36,341 nucleotides of DNA. Source: Acidobacteriota bacterium. GTDB lineage: Bacteria; Acidobacteriota; Vicinamibacteria; Vicinamibacterales; JACQTH01. Shown here one piece after another: positions 26,199-34,883 of this stretch (positions are counted from its first letter, which is position 1; every line of letters starts with the position of its first letter). The position numbers and the translations under genes were made by a program. The stretch covers positions 1-36,341 of the forward strand of contig JACOUA010000001.1 of the NCBI GenBank assembly GCA_016178075.1, in the 5' to 3' direction. The notes beneath the pieces were generated by a model, which worked only from the letters and a program-made list of their open reading frames with translations, ran no database searches and was not told the origin of the DNA.

Positions 26199-27440
26199 TC
26201 ATGAACCGGATCGCTCGAAGACGACGCGACCGCCGATCAACACGGCGGTCACGTGAGTGGCGTAGGACAGCGGGTCGCCGTCGAAGAGCACCAGATCCGC
26301 GTCTTTGCCGCGCTCGATCGACCCGAGTCGATCGTCGAGACCGAGAATACGCGCAGCGTGGATCGTCACGGCCGAGAGCGCCGCGTCCGCCGGGAGCCCT
26401 GACGCCACCGCGCCAGCGACCTGCTGCAGCAGTGTCACTCTCGGACGCACGCGGCCGTCGCCAGAGACGATGGCAAACCTCACGCCGGCACGATCGAGGA
26501 GCGCCGGGACCCGTGCGCGCTCCTGCGGTGTTCCGCTCTCGACCGGACCGTCAGTAGGCGGGCCGGCGAGGACGGGCACCTGGTTGCTCGCCAGCCGGTC
26601 CGCGATGAGCGTCGCATCGTTCGCGCCGGCGAGGAGCAGTCGGAAGCCGAACTCGTCTCTGAGCCGCAGCGCCGTCGCAATCTCGTCGACGCGCTCGGCC
26701 GTGACGAGCGCGGGAATGCGACGTTCGAGGACCTCCACCAGCGCATCGTGCTTGAGGTCCCGATCCGGCGGTTTGGCGTCCTTGAGCCGCCGTGCGTACT
26801 GGCCAGCATCGACGAACGCCTGCCTGATCAACCCGACATTCGCCATGCGGGTTGTCGGCACCTTGGGAGCTGCACCTGCGTAGGTTGTTTTGGCCGCTTC
26901 GGTCAGCGAGAGCACGAGCGCCGACGGAAATCGAATCGTCGCGTCGCTGACGCTTTCGCCGGCGGTGTGGAAGATGCCTACCTGCCCACCGATCGAATCG
27001 GCGCGACCCGGACCTGTCTGAACCGTCGTGACGCCGCTCTGCAGGGCGGCCCGCAACAGAGGCTCGCGCAAGTTGTAGGCATCGACGGCACGCAGGTGCG
27101 CCTGGTTTGGCGCGCTCGCTTCGTTGCTCTCATCGTCGACTGGGGTGAGGCCGGCGAGTCCGAGAGTGGTGCGCGCATCGATCAGTCCCGGAGTCACCAC
27201 GCGTGCTTTCAGCCGGCGTGCGCCCTCCACGCCGCGCGGGATCGTTCGGCTGACGGATTCGATCTTGCCGTCTCTGACGAGCACGAATCCAGGAAGAGCG
27301 GGCGCGGCCGTGGCGGTGACGAGCCGTTCGGCCTCGATGATGATGACGTCGATGATGACGTCGCGCTGTCGCGCCGACGGCCACGCCATCGCGAGCGCGA
27401 CCCCCGCGGCGACGGCGAGCGCCGCGCGGCAACGCTTCAT
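26199..27440 (-). CDS. Secreted amidohydrolase-like protein lacking the HxH metal motif
   Basis: 413 residues. A signal peptide (about 1-24) is followed by an amidohydrolase composite fold: a beta-sandwich start (VLVRDGKIESV), the sentence VVTPGLIDARTTLG at about 81-94, and the C-terminal signature DDRLGSIERGKDADLVLFDGDPL. Where active relatives have DTHxH, this protein has Asp88-Ala-Arg90-Thr91-Thr92, so both first metal-binding histidines are missing; the later TD position reads SGDG. It is therefore probably not a standard binuclear hydrolase and may be a non-catalytic partner of the adjacent fused amidohydrolase. Its ATG overlaps the stop of that gene (ATGA, 27437-27440), a sign of translational coupling. 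Confidence 0.85.
   Translation of the reverse strand: MKRCRAALAVAAGVALAMAWPSARQRDVIIDVIIIEAERLVTATAAPALPGFVLVRDGKIESVSRTIPRGVEGARRLKARVVTPGLIDARTTLGLAGLTPVDDESNEASAPNQAHLRAVDAYNLREPLLRAALQSGVTTVQTGPGRADSIGGQVGIFHTAGESVSDATIRFPSALVLSLTEAAKTTYAGAAPKVPTTRMANVGLIRQAFVDAGQYARRLKDAKPPDRDLKHDALVEVLERRIPALVTAERVDEIATALRLRDEFGFRLLLAGANDATLIADRLASNQVPVLAGPPTDGPVESGTPQERARVPALLDRAGVRFAIVSGDGRVRPRVTLLQQVAGAVASGLPADAALSAVTIHAARILGLDDRLGSIERGKDADLVLFDGDPLSYATHVTAVLIGGRVVFERSGS
27339..27362. repeat. Perfect 12-bp tandem duplication
   Basis: GATGATGACGTC occurs twice back to back (27339-27350, 27351-27362). In the amidohydrolase-like gene it encodes the repeated DVII near residues 27-34. The duplication is in frame and does not break the protein. 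Confidence 0.8.
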
Positions 27441-29869
27441 GGCCCCCCCTGACTGACCGCCGACGCCGGTCGCGGCCGCTCGAACGCGATCTTGCCGTCG
27501 ACGATCGTGAACAGCACGTGCGAGAAGGTCGACAGCGGATCGCCGTCGAGCACGACCATGTCGCCGTCTTTCCCAGGGGCCAGCGAGCCGACGCGGTCGT
27601 CGATCTTCAGGAGCTCGGCGCCGTTGATCGTGACGGCCTTGAGCGCGTCCATCCGTTCCATCCCGAAGCGGACGCAGATCTGCGCTTCGTGCAGCAGATG
27701 ACGCTGAAAGTCTGACGCGCTGTCCATGTTCAGCGCGACCTTGACGCCCGCTTTCGCGAGCAGCCCCGGCGCGTAGAAACTGTCGTTCGCGAAGGAGAAT
27801 ACGATCGGGCCGTACGAGACGCCGACACCGGCGTTCTTGATGTCATCGATCATCTTCCAGCCGTCGAAGGCGTGTTGGAGGACCAGGTCGATCCCGAATT
27901 CGCGCTTCATCTTCAGCGCGTACTGCATCTCGAGCGCGGTCTGCGCGTGCGTGTGGGTCACCAGCTCGCGTTTGAGCTGCATCGCGATGCCTTCGAGCTG
28001 CAGATCGCGCTTCGGCTCGGGCCCCTTCCGACCGCTCTTCTCCCACCGGTCCCATTTCGCGATGTACTCCTGGCCCTTGGTGAACCACTCGCGCATCTCC
28101 GAGGTCCCGGTGCCTCGCGTCGCCGCCATCGACATCTTCATGCCCGCCGTGCGTTTGACGAGCATCTCGTCGACCGTGGCCATGGGCACGGACTTGATGA
28201 TCACCGTCTGCCCGCCGAAGGCGGCGTTGCTGCCCGGCATGACGTGCAGCACCGTGACGCCGCCCTCGAGCGCGGCGCGCAGCCACCGGTACTGTGGATT
28301 GACGGAATCGAGAATACGCAGCGCGGTGTTGACGCGCTGGCCACGTTCGTGGCGATCGGACCCGCCCCCGCGCTCGTCCTGCGTCGCCATGTGCGAGTGC
28401 AGGTCGATGAGCCCGGGCATCACCTGCAGCCCACGCCCCTCGATGATTCGGATGCCTTGCGGCGCTTGCAGCGACTGGCCGAGCGCAGCGATCTTGCCGC
28501 CCTGGACCAGGACGTCGCCCCGCTCGATCACGCCCTGGGTCGTCATCGTGAAGATCCGCGCGCCGCGGATCAGCACGTCCTGCGCCGCCGCCGGTCCAGG
28601 CGCCAGTGCGAGCAGCGCGACGAGCGCGACGTCGAACGCCGACCGGTCGTACACGAGACGCCCGCCGATCCACACCTTCACGACCGGCGACGTGATCTCG
28701 AGCGGATCGCCGCGGTAGAGGACGATGTCCGCGTCCTTGCCGGGGGTCAGGCTTCCCACACGGTCATCGATGCGGAGGATCCGCGCCGGGTTCGTTGTGA
28801 GCGCTTTGAGCGCGTCCTCGTACGCCATCCCGTTCTGGACCGCGATGCCGGCGTTTAACGTGAGCAGCTTCGTTTCGCCGGCCAGCCCGCCGAACGCGAC
28901 AGTCACACCTCTACGCGCGAGCATGCCGGCCGTTTGGTAGTTGAAGTTGGTGAGCTCGCCGGTATGCGTGTTGATGGACGCGTAGTAGGTGCCGAGCACG
29001 ACGGGAATGTTGCGCGACACGAGCTCGGGCACCTGTGACTCGAGCGCCTCGGCCGAGGCCGAGAGCACGAGCCTGAACTTGAACTCGTCGGCGAGCCGGA
29101 TGGCCGTCTCGACGTCCATCGGTTCCACCGCGTGGATCATCACCGGCAGCTCACCTTTGAGCGCCGCGACCAGCGGGTCGAGCTTGTAATCGCGTGCGGG
29201 CGGGTCGGCATCGGCCTCGCGCGCGGGCGCCGCGTCGCGCCGCCTTATGTAGTCCTGCGCCTTGAGGAATTCCTGCCGGACCTCGCCTGCGATGCCCATG
29301 CGCGTGGTCGGAAACTGGTTCTGCGCCGATCGCGGCGGCTCGCCCAGGTTGATGCGGAGCGCGGCGCGATACTTGACGAAATGATCGTCGTAGGTCGTCG
29401 GCGCATGCACTTTGACGACCGAGCTGACCGAGTCGAACACCACATTGTCGCCGAGCTTGACGTTGATCGCGGTGACGCCCCACTCCACGAAATCGCGCCA
29501 CTGGCGCTCGACCCGATAGTCGTTACCGTAGGGATCAAAGTAGTCGCCCGCGATCAATTGCGCCCGCATTGGTCCCGTCACGCCGCTCACCGTGCCGCGC
29601 GAGGGTCCTTCGGTGTCGATGATGCCGGGCATTGCGGTCAGACCCGCGCCGTCGACCACGACCGCTCCGGCAGGAACCTGAACGTTCTGTCCGACGGCGG
29701 AGATCTTTCCGTCCGCCATCACGAGCGTCCCGTTCTCGATGACGCCGCGATCCATGGTGATGATCCGCACCTGACGGATGGCCGTGGCGGTAACGGGCGC
29801 GACCTGCGCGCCAGGCGTTGCCACGCTAAGCGCGACGATCGAAGCAAGCGCGAGATGTCGTCGTGTCAT
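27437..29869 (-). CDS. Fusion of two amidohydrolase domains with an internal signal-like segment
   Basis: 810 residues from ATG 29869 (a longer frame to 29926 lacks a signal peptide at its start). Domain 1, after a signal peptide (about 1-21), runs to about 410 and ends KVWIGGRLVYDRS, the normal end of this family. In it the HxH site reads Glu87-Gly-Pro89, so metal binding is doubtful. Then comes a hydrophobic stretch (413-430, VALVALLALAPGPAAAQ) that looks like a signal peptide with its cleavage site. Domain 2 follows: VLIRGARIFTM, H491/H493 in IDLHSHM, THTH, LQHAFDGW and NMDSASD, a complete metal site. The simplest history is loss of a stop between two adjacent genes. A GTG at 28654 could start domain 2 separately, but no ribosome-binding site is seen. 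Overlaps the next gene by 4 nt. Confidence 0.85.
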   Translation of the reverse strand: MTRRHLALASIVALSVATPGAQVAPVTATAIRQVRIITMDRGVIENGTLVMADGKISAVGQNVQVPAGAVVVDGAGLTAMPGIIDTEGPSRGTVSGVTGPMRAQLIAGDYFDPYGNDYRVERQWRDFVEWGVTAINVKLGDNVVFDSVSSVVKVHAPTTYDDHFVKYRAALRINLGEPPRSAQNQFPTTRMGIAGEVRQEFLKAQDYIRRRDAAPAREADADPPARDYKLDPLVAALKGELPVMIHAVEPMDVETAIRLADEFKFRLVLSASAEALESQVPELVSRNIPVVLGTYYASINTHTGELTNFNYQTAGMLARRGVTVAFGGLAGETKLLTLNAGIAVQNGMAYEDALKALTTNPARILRIDDRVGSLTPGKDADIVLYRGDPLEITSPVVKVWIGGRLVYDRSAFDVALVALLALAPGPAAAQDVLIRGARIFTMTTQGVIERGDVLVQGGKIAALGQSLQAPQGIRIIEGRGLQVMPGLIDLHSHMATQDERGGGSDRHERGQRVNTALRILDSVNPQYRWLRAALEGGVTVLHVMPGSNAAFGGQTVIIKSVPMATVDEMLVKRTAGMKMSMAATRGTGTSEMREWFTKGQEYIAKWDRWEKSGRKGPEPKRDLQLEGIAMQLKRELVTHTHAQTALEMQYALKMKREFGIDLVLQHAFDGWKMIDDIKNAGVGVSYGPIVFSFANDSFYAPGLLAKAGVKVALNMDSASDFQRHLLHEAQICVRFGMERMDALKAVTINGAELLKIDDRVGSLAPGKDGDMVVLDGDPLSTFSHVLFTIVDGKIAFERPRPASAVSQGGP

Positions 29870-29900
29870 TGGAGGCCCCCGAGTGTAGGTCGGGTTGAGC

Positions 29901-29937
29901 GCCGCGCCGGTGGGCGCGTCCCACAAAGCGGCGCGGC
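29901..29937 (-). terminator. Nested hairpin after a TonB receptor gene
   Basis: GCCGCGCC (29901-29908) pairs with GGCGCGGC (29930-29937). Inside it GTGGG (29910-29914) pairs with CCCAC (29920-29924). It lies downstream of the receptor ending at 30016 and just upstream of the fused amidohydrolase start, where it could reduce read-through or sequester the weak ribosome-binding region. Confidence 0.5.
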
Positions 29938-29955
29938 AGGTGTGTCAGCCGCGTC

Positions 29956-29988
29956 GCGCACGCCCGAGCCCACAGCCCAGGCGTGCGC
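29956..29988 (-). terminator. Second hairpin after a TonB receptor gene
   Basis: GCGCACGCC (29956-29964) and GGCGTGCGC (29980-29988) are exact complements with a 15-nt loop. It is the first structure met by transcripts leaving the receptor gene (stop at 30016) and, with the nested hairpin next to it, forms a double-stem region without T tracts. Confidence 0.5.
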
Positions 29989-30015
29989 GCGGAGGTCAGG
30001 CGTCGCGACCTCTTG

Positions 30016-32925
30016 CTAGAACGCGTAACGAACCGAGAGCTGCGCGCTCCGCGGCGCCTGGCGGGTCTGTCCGCGGAACGATCCATCGGGCGCGATGGCG
30101 TAGTTCGTCGTGTTATAGAGCTGGTTGCCGCCATTCTGGAACTGCTGGTCCGCGCGACGGTTCGTCACGTTGATGACATCGACGCCGACGTCGAGCGTAC
30201 GCCCGGCCATCGTGAAGTTGCGGCCAGCGCGGATGTTCCAGATGATCAGGTTCGGCGCCTTGATCTGACCTTCGCCGCGGGTCGCGTACGCGAACCGGAT
30301 CGTCGTCGCCAGTGGGTTCGAGACAACGCGGCCGTTCGAGAGCGTGACTGTCGACGGCCCAAACTGGGGATCCGGGGCGGCAATCCGCGTGACGATCGGT
30401 CCGCTGTACGGCCCGGAGAGGAAGACGAGATTGCTCGCGAAGAGCAGCTTCCACGGCGCATTGTAGGCGCCGCCCACGCGGAACGCATGCTTCTGCCACG
30501 AGGGGCTGCGCCCGTCGGCGGTGCCCGAGAGGCTGTTGGTCTCGTTGCCGCGAATCGTCCCGATGCCCGTGTCGTTGGGGAACGCCGCCGGCTGAATGTA
30601 GGACGCCGGATCGCCCGGAATCCAGGTGCCGTCCAGATGCTGCCATCCGCGGGTGTACCCGCCGAGCACGTTGAGCTTCTTGGTCCGCTTCGCCACCGTG
30701 AACTCGAGCCCCGAATAGACCTGGGTGTTCCACTCGTTGTTGGTGACCAAGAAGATGTCGTTCTGCGCCTCGTTCTTGTATCCCTTGAACGTCACGCCGT
30801 CGATGATTCGGTTGATCTCCACCCGCGCAGGCCGATCCTTGTAGTAGCGTCGAACGAAGCTGATGTCCACGCTCACCTGCCGCGGAAGCTGGCGGCGATA
30901 ACCGACGATCGCCTCGTCGATGAAATCCATATGCCGTTTCGGATCGACGACCTGGTCGCTGTTCTCGGGCGTGACCGGCGGCGTCCTGAACACGGTCTCG
31001 AACACGCCGTCGAGATCGTTGTCGTAGTAATCGGTCTGGCCCACCGGGTTGCCGCCCGCGCTCGGCAGGTAGCCCGGCTGCGGCACGTCCGCGACCCGGC
31101 CCCAGTTGGCGCGCACGATGTTCTTGGTGTCCTTCGTCAGCATGAACGTGCCTCCGAAGCGCGGCCCGATCTCCCAACTGTCCTGAACGTCCTTGTTGAA
31201 GGTTCGGTCCTTCACCAGGATCCTGTCGACGCGAACGCCGGCAGTGAGGGTCATCCGCGAGGACGGCTTCCAGGCGTCCTGGAAGAACATGGCGTAGTCA
31301 CGCGCGAGACGCGAGTTCGACCTGATCGTCGGCGAATCGTACACCCTGCGATGGAACACCACGGTGCCGCCCGTCGGATTGGTCGGGTCCAGGAGAACCG
31401 CCGACTGGAACCCGGGATTGCCGCCGTTGGAGTACCGAGTGTCATTAAAGATGGATAGTCGGGGCTGCGAGTACACGCCGGTCTGGAACTCGTGCGACCC
31501 CCACCAGCCGGTCTTGAAATAGGTGAGGTCGGCTTGCAACGTGATCTTCTGGGTCGGCCCAATCCCCTGGCTGCTCGTGTTCGTCGTGGCGATGCGGCCC
31601 TGGCCCGTGCGGCGTCCGCTCGAGATGAACGAGGACGTGAAGATGTCCTCCCCCGGCCCGGGGAACGTATGACCCTTGAAAGAGGCGAACGTGCTGTTGC
31701 TCGACTTGTCGTTGTACGCTGCCACTACTTTCGTGGTGACGGCCGATCCCCACGTCGACGACAGGCGCGCGCCGAGCCCGTTGCCGCCGAACCCCACGAT
31801 GTTGAACGGCTTCGACTCGGTCGGGAACGCCGCCAGCTCGGGGGTGAAGTCGCGCTGATAGAACACGTACATTTGATGGTTCTGCGTGAGCTGCGCGGTG
31901 CCTTTCACGTAGTAGTACTTGCCCTTGCCGCCGTTCGCGAACGGCGTGAACGCCGGATCGACCGCGAGTCCTCTCAGCTGATCGGGCGTGCGCGAGATGC
32001 CGACCTCGCGATCCGCATACCGGAACGAGCCGAAAAAGAACAGCTTGTTCTTCACCAGCGGTCCGCCGAGCGACAGGTCCGGCTGAAAGACCTTCTGGTG
32101 GGCGCTCTTTCCGCCCGCCGCGGCGTTGTTGCCGTTCCAGCCCTTCGCCTGATAGACCGCCGCCGCAGACCCCTTGATCTGGTTCGTGCCCGACGGCGTC
32201 GCGATGTTGATCACGACGCCGACACCGAGCGGCGCCGACGCATCGACGCCGCCGGTCGTGATCTGCGTGTCGTCGATCGACTCGTTGCTCAGGCCGACGT
32301 ACAGCCCCGCCCATCCCTGTCTGAAGGACCCCATGTCGGCGCCATCGACCTGGACGACGTGGTTCTCGATCTCGCTGCCGCGCAGCATGTACACCTGTCC
32401 GCCGGATCCCTGATCGAAGGTTCGGGCCGTGATGCCCGGCGTCAGTTCGAGAAAGTCGGAGAAGTCCTTGCGGCTGCTGAGCGGCAGCGCCCGCTGCAGC
32501 TCGCCGCTGATGTTGACCGCTTGCACCGGCTTCTGCGTTTCGAGCATCGGCGATTCGCCGACGACCTGGATGGTCTCCGCCAGCGTGCCGACCTTGATCT
32601 GGATGTCGACGACGAGGTTGAGACCGCTCCGCACGACGATGCCCGAACGCGCGTACTTCGAAAACCCGACCAGTTCCGCCACGATCGTGTATTCGCCTGG
32701 ACGGAGATTCAGCAGTCGGTACGATCCGTCCGTGCCGCTGACGGCTGTGATCGTCCCTGCGACGGTGGGGCTCGACGCGCTGACCGTGACCCCCGGAAGT
32801 ACGCCGCCTTGTTCGTCTTTCACCGTTCCGCGGATCGTCCCTTCCGACGACGACTGTGCCCAGGCAGCGTTCGCGAGGGACAGCGACACGATGAGCGCCA
32901 GTGAGATGCGCGTCATGAATGCCAT
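30016..32925 (-). CDS. TonB-dependent receptor with carboxypeptidase-regulatory-like domain
   Basis: 969 residues. A signal peptide (about 1-24, ending AAWAQ) precedes a regulatory-like domain (about 28-105, GTIRGTVKDEQGGVLPGVTV, YRLLNLRPGEY). The plug has LAETIQVVGESPMLETQK, VVQVDGADMGSFRQGW and IATPSGTNQIKGS. The barrel ends RSAQLSVRYAF with terminal Phe. AGGAGG lies 8 nt before the ATG at 32925; a second ATG three codons later is possible. It is the closest paralogue of the receptor at 7628-10531. It leads the second minus-strand series, followed by the fused amidohydrolase, a second amidohydrolase-like protein and an S9 peptidase, which together suggest uptake and hydrolysis of peptide-like compounds. 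Confidence 0.92.
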   Translation of the reverse strand: MAFMTRISLALIVSLSLANAAWAQSSSEGTIRGTVKDEQGGVLPGVTVSASSPTVAGTITAVSGTDGSYRLLNLRPGEYTIVAELVGFSKYARSGIVVRSGLNLVVDIQIKVGTLAETIQVVGESPMLETQKPVQAVNISGELQRALPLSSRKDFSDFLELTPGITARTFDQGSGGQVYMLRGSEIENHVVQVDGADMGSFRQGWAGLYVGLSNESIDDTQITTGGVDASAPLGVGVVINIATPSGTNQIKGSAAAVYQAKGWNGNNAAAGGKSAHQKVFQPDLSLGGPLVKNKLFFFGSFRYADREVGISRTPDQLRGLAVDPAFTPFANGGKGKYYYVKGTAQLTQNHQMYVFYQRDFTPELAAFPTESKPFNIVGFGGNGLGARLSSTWGSAVTTKVVAAYNDKSSNSTFASFKGHTFPGPGEDIFTSSFISSGRRTGQGRIATTNTSSQGIGPTQKITLQADLTYFKTGWWGSHEFQTGVYSQPRLSIFNDTRYSNGGNPGFQSAVLLDPTNPTGGTVVFHRRVYDSPTIRSNSRLARDYAMFFQDAWKPSSRMTLTAGVRVDRILVKDRTFNKDVQDSWEIGPRFGGTFMLTKDTKNIVRANWGRVADVPQPGYLPSAGGNPVGQTDYYDNDLDGVFETVFRTPPVTPENSDQVVDPKRHMDFIDEAIVGYRRQLPRQVSVDISFVRRYYKDRPARVEINRIIDGVTFKGYKNEAQNDIFLVTNNEWNTQVYSGLEFTVAKRTKKLNVLGGYTRGWQHLDGTWIPGDPASYIQPAAFPNDTGIGTIRGNETNSLSGTADGRSPSWQKHAFRVGGAYNAPWKLLFASNLVFLSGPYSGPIVTRIAAPDPQFGPSTVTLSNGRVVSNPLATTIRFAYATRGEGQIKAPNLIIWNIRAGRNFTMAGRTLDVGVDVINVTNRRADQQFQNGGNQLYNTTNYAIAPDGSFRGQTRQAPRSAQLSVRYAF

Positions 32926-32994
32926 CTTCCTGACCTCCTCTTAAAGTGAGTGTGCGGGCGGGTTCACGTCGAAAAGGGAGAGATTCGCCGCAAC

Positions 32995-33011
32995 CGTAGC
33001 AGACTGCTACG
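32995..33011. promoter_or_regulatory. 7-bp palindrome upstream of a TonB receptor
   Basis: CGTAGCA (32995-33001) and TGCTACG (33005-33011) are exact complements around GAC, about 70 bp upstream of the receptor's ATG (32925). It may be an operator for the receptor series. A hairpin role is equally possible. No regulator gene is in the window. Confidence 0.35.
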
Positions 33012-33061
33012 ACGACCGCAAGGAAGTCGTGACGCGGGTAGTGGTCTAGTAACAATGTCCA

Positions 33062-33083
33062 GTTAGTTCTTTATGTTATTCGC
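33062..33083 (+). repeat. IS630 left inverted repeat, 22-bp core
   Basis: GTTAGTTCTTTATGTTATTC plus GC, the exact reverse complement of 34219-34240. An ATG at 33073-33075 lies inside it and is in frame with the transposase, but the likely start is downstream. Confidence 0.85.
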
Positions 33084-33105
33084 GCTATCGTGCTACAGTC
33101 GGGGC

Positions 33106-34239
33106 ATGCCACGAGTTGCCCCGGTCATTACGCTGAATTCGGTCACCGACACGATGTTGCATCACTTGATCCGCTCGCCGTCGACGCCTCAAGGCTTGGC
33201 GATGCGGAGCCGCATTGTATTGGCGGCCAGTGCGGGCCAGTCGAATCAGCGGATTGCGACCGCGCTCCGGATTCCGGAGGTGACGGCGGGCAAGTGGCGT
33301 CGGGCGTTCGCGACAGCCGGCATCGACGGGTTGCAGGATGCGCCGCGCGCTGGTCGCCCGCCCAAGCACGGGCCCGACGTCTGGGAGCGCATCCAGGGAC
33401 GGGCCTGCCAGCAGCCGGAGGCCTACAGTCGATGGACCGTCCGGACGCTCGCGCGCGATCTCGGGCTGCCGCCCGCCACGGTGCACGACGTGTTGATCGC
33501 GTCGGGCTTGCAGCCCCATCGGATTCGCCCCTTCACGTTCAGCCCGGACCCGGACTTCGAAGCGAAGTTGCTGGACATCGTGGGGCTCTATCTGCATCCC
33601 GCCGAGAATGCGTTGGTCCTGTGCGTGGACGAGAAGACCGGGATCCAAGCGCTCGATCGAACGCAGCCCGGCTTGCCGCTGCGCGCCCGGCACCCCCGCA
33701 CCTGGACCAACGAGTATGTGCGCAATGGCACCCAAGCCCTCCTCGCGGCGCTGGACGTGGCCACCGGCCGTGTCATCGGGCACGTCAAGCACGGCCGGAC
33801 ATCGGTGAATTTCCGGCGGTTCATGAACGAGATCGTCGCCGCGTTTCCGCAGCGCGACCTGCATGTGGTGCTCGACAACTTGAACATTCATAGGAACGAC
33901 GCGGTCCAGCGGTGGCTCACACGACACCCTCTGGTGCACTTCCACTACACGCCGACGCATGCCTCGTGGGTCAATCTCATCAAGTGTTTCTTCAGCATTC
34001 TCGGCAAGCAGGGACTCTCACACCGCGTCGACCGCTCGACGTCTTCGCTCCGGGTGTTCCTCGTGCGGTACCTCGAGACGTACAACGAGACCAGCGCGCC
34101 GTTCACGTGGACCAAGGGACCCGAGAAACTCCAGCGCATCATCGAGGCAACGAAGGCGGCGCATCACAATGGGCACCTGCCAAAACGCCGGCCCCGAACA
34201 CGCACGCGCCGTCGTCCAGCGAATAACATAAAGAACTAA
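33106..34239 (+). CDS. IS630 family transposase with altered catalytic residue
   Basis: 377 residues from ATG 33106. The N-terminal part has helix-turn-helix segments ([21 protein letters not shown] and the region [20 protein letters not shown]). The DDE-type core has Asp175 in [11 protein letters not shown] and Asp257 in VVLDNLNIH. The third position, in [16 protein letters not shown], is Lys293; relatives of this family have Glu here (pattern HASWLNxxE-FFSIL), with the usual spacing of about 35 residues from the second Asp. The codon is AAG (33982-33984), one G-to-A change from GAG. The reading frame is otherwise complete and ends inside the right inverted repeat, so the last residues are repeat-encoded. 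Probably inactive as it stands, though a functional copy elsewhere could still move it. Confidence 0.9.
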   Translation: MPRVAPVITLNSVTDTMLHHLIRSPSTPQGLAMRSRIVLAASAGQSNQRIATALRIPEVTAGKWRRAFATAGIDGLQDAPRAGRPPKHGPDVWERIQGRACQQPEAYSRWTVRTLARDLGLPPATVHDVLIASGLQPHRIRPFTFSPDPDFEAKLLDIVGLYLHPAENALVLCVDEKTGIQALDRTQPGLPLRARHPRTWTNEYVRNGTQALLAALDVATGRVIGHVKHGRTSVNFRRFMNEIVAAFPQRDLHVVLDNLNIHRNDAVQRWLTRHPLVHFHYTPTHASWVNLIKCFFSILGKQGLSHRVDRSTSSLRVFLVRYLETYNETSAPFTWTKGPEKLQRIIEATKAAHHNGHLPKRRPRTRTRRRPANNIKN

Positions 34240-34240
34240 C
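34219..34240 (-). repeat. IS630 right inverted repeat, 22-bp core
   Basis: Exact reverse complement of 33062-33083. The transposase stop codon (34237-34239) lies inside it. Confidence 0.85.
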
Positions 34241-34289
34241 CAGACGATATACTAGTTACATTCACATCACCAGATCACCAAATCCGTCG

Positions 34290-34868
34290 ATGTCCCTCGC
34301 CGATCCGATTTCCGAGTTCCTGGCCGCGGCCGAGCGCGCGCGCACCCACTCGATCGACATCGCACCCGCCGCGCTCGCGACGTCGAGCCCGGATGGCCGT
34401 CCGTCGATCCGGATCGTGCTGGTCCGGCACATCGACGATCGCGGGTTCGTCTTCTACACCAACTACACCAGCCGAAAGGCCCGCGAGCTCGCGGACAATC
34501 CGTTCGCGTCGCTCTGCTTTTTCTGGCCGGCGCTCGAGGAGCAAATCAGGGTCGAGGGGCCCGTCACGAAGGTGAGCGAGGCGGAATCGGACCGCTACTT
34601 CGCCACTCGACCGCGCGGCGGTCAGCTTGGCGCGTGGGCCTCCGAGCAGAGCGCGCTCCTGCCGTCGCGCGAGGCGCTCGAGGCGCGGTTTCAGGACATG
34701 GACAAACGCTTTACCGGCCGGGTCGTGCCTCGTCCCCCGTTCTGGGGCGGCTACCGGCTCGCCCCGGCACGCGTCGAGTTCTGGCACGGCCGCGCCGATC
34801 GTTTGCACGATCGGATTGTCTATGTGAAGGATGGTCCGGGCTGGCGCATCGAGCGGCTGTATCCGTAA
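34290..34868 (+). CDS. pdxH: Pyridoxamine 5'-phosphate oxidase
   Basis: 192 residues, slightly shorter at the N-terminus than the E. coli enzyme (218). Family sentences are clear: [87 protein letters not shown] and the C-terminal WRIERLYP. The enzyme uses FMN and oxygen to turn pyridoxamine or pyridoxine 5'-phosphate into pyridoxal 5'-phosphate in the cytoplasm. There is no recognisable Shine-Dalgarno before ATG 34290, and the IS630 element ends 37 bp upstream, so native control sequences may have been displaced. It is separated from the next gene by a heptamer repeat array. Confidence 0.95.
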   Translation: MSLADPISEFLAAAERARTHSIDIAPAALATSSPDGRPSIRIVLVRHIDDRGFVFYTNYTSRKARELADNPFASLCFFWPALEEQIRVEGPVTKVSEAESDRYFATRPRGGQLGAWASEQSALLPSREALEARFQDMDKRFTGRVVPRPPFWGGYRLAPARVEFWHGRADRLHDRIVYVKDGPGWRIERLYP

Positions 34869-34883
34869 GGGCCCTCACCAGAC

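Larger units (their letters stand above)
33049..34252 (+). mobile_element. IS630-type insertion sequence
   Basis: A single transposase gene is framed by long inverted repeats. Perfect 22-bp arms lie at 33062-33083 and 34219-34240; outside them the two ends stay similar (GTAACAATGTCC versus GTATATCGTCTG, read inward) up to CTAG on both sides. IS630/Tc1-mariner elements insert at TA, and TA is present at 33047-33048 and 34253-34254, so I place the element between them. The exact ends are inferred. It sits between a TonB receptor start and pdxH, whose ATG is only 37 bp from the right end. Confidence 0.85.

Noticed and set aside
33073-33105. Transposase start at the ATG at 33073
   Set aside because: That ATG lies within the inverted repeat; MPRVAPVI at 33106 is a more normal family start.
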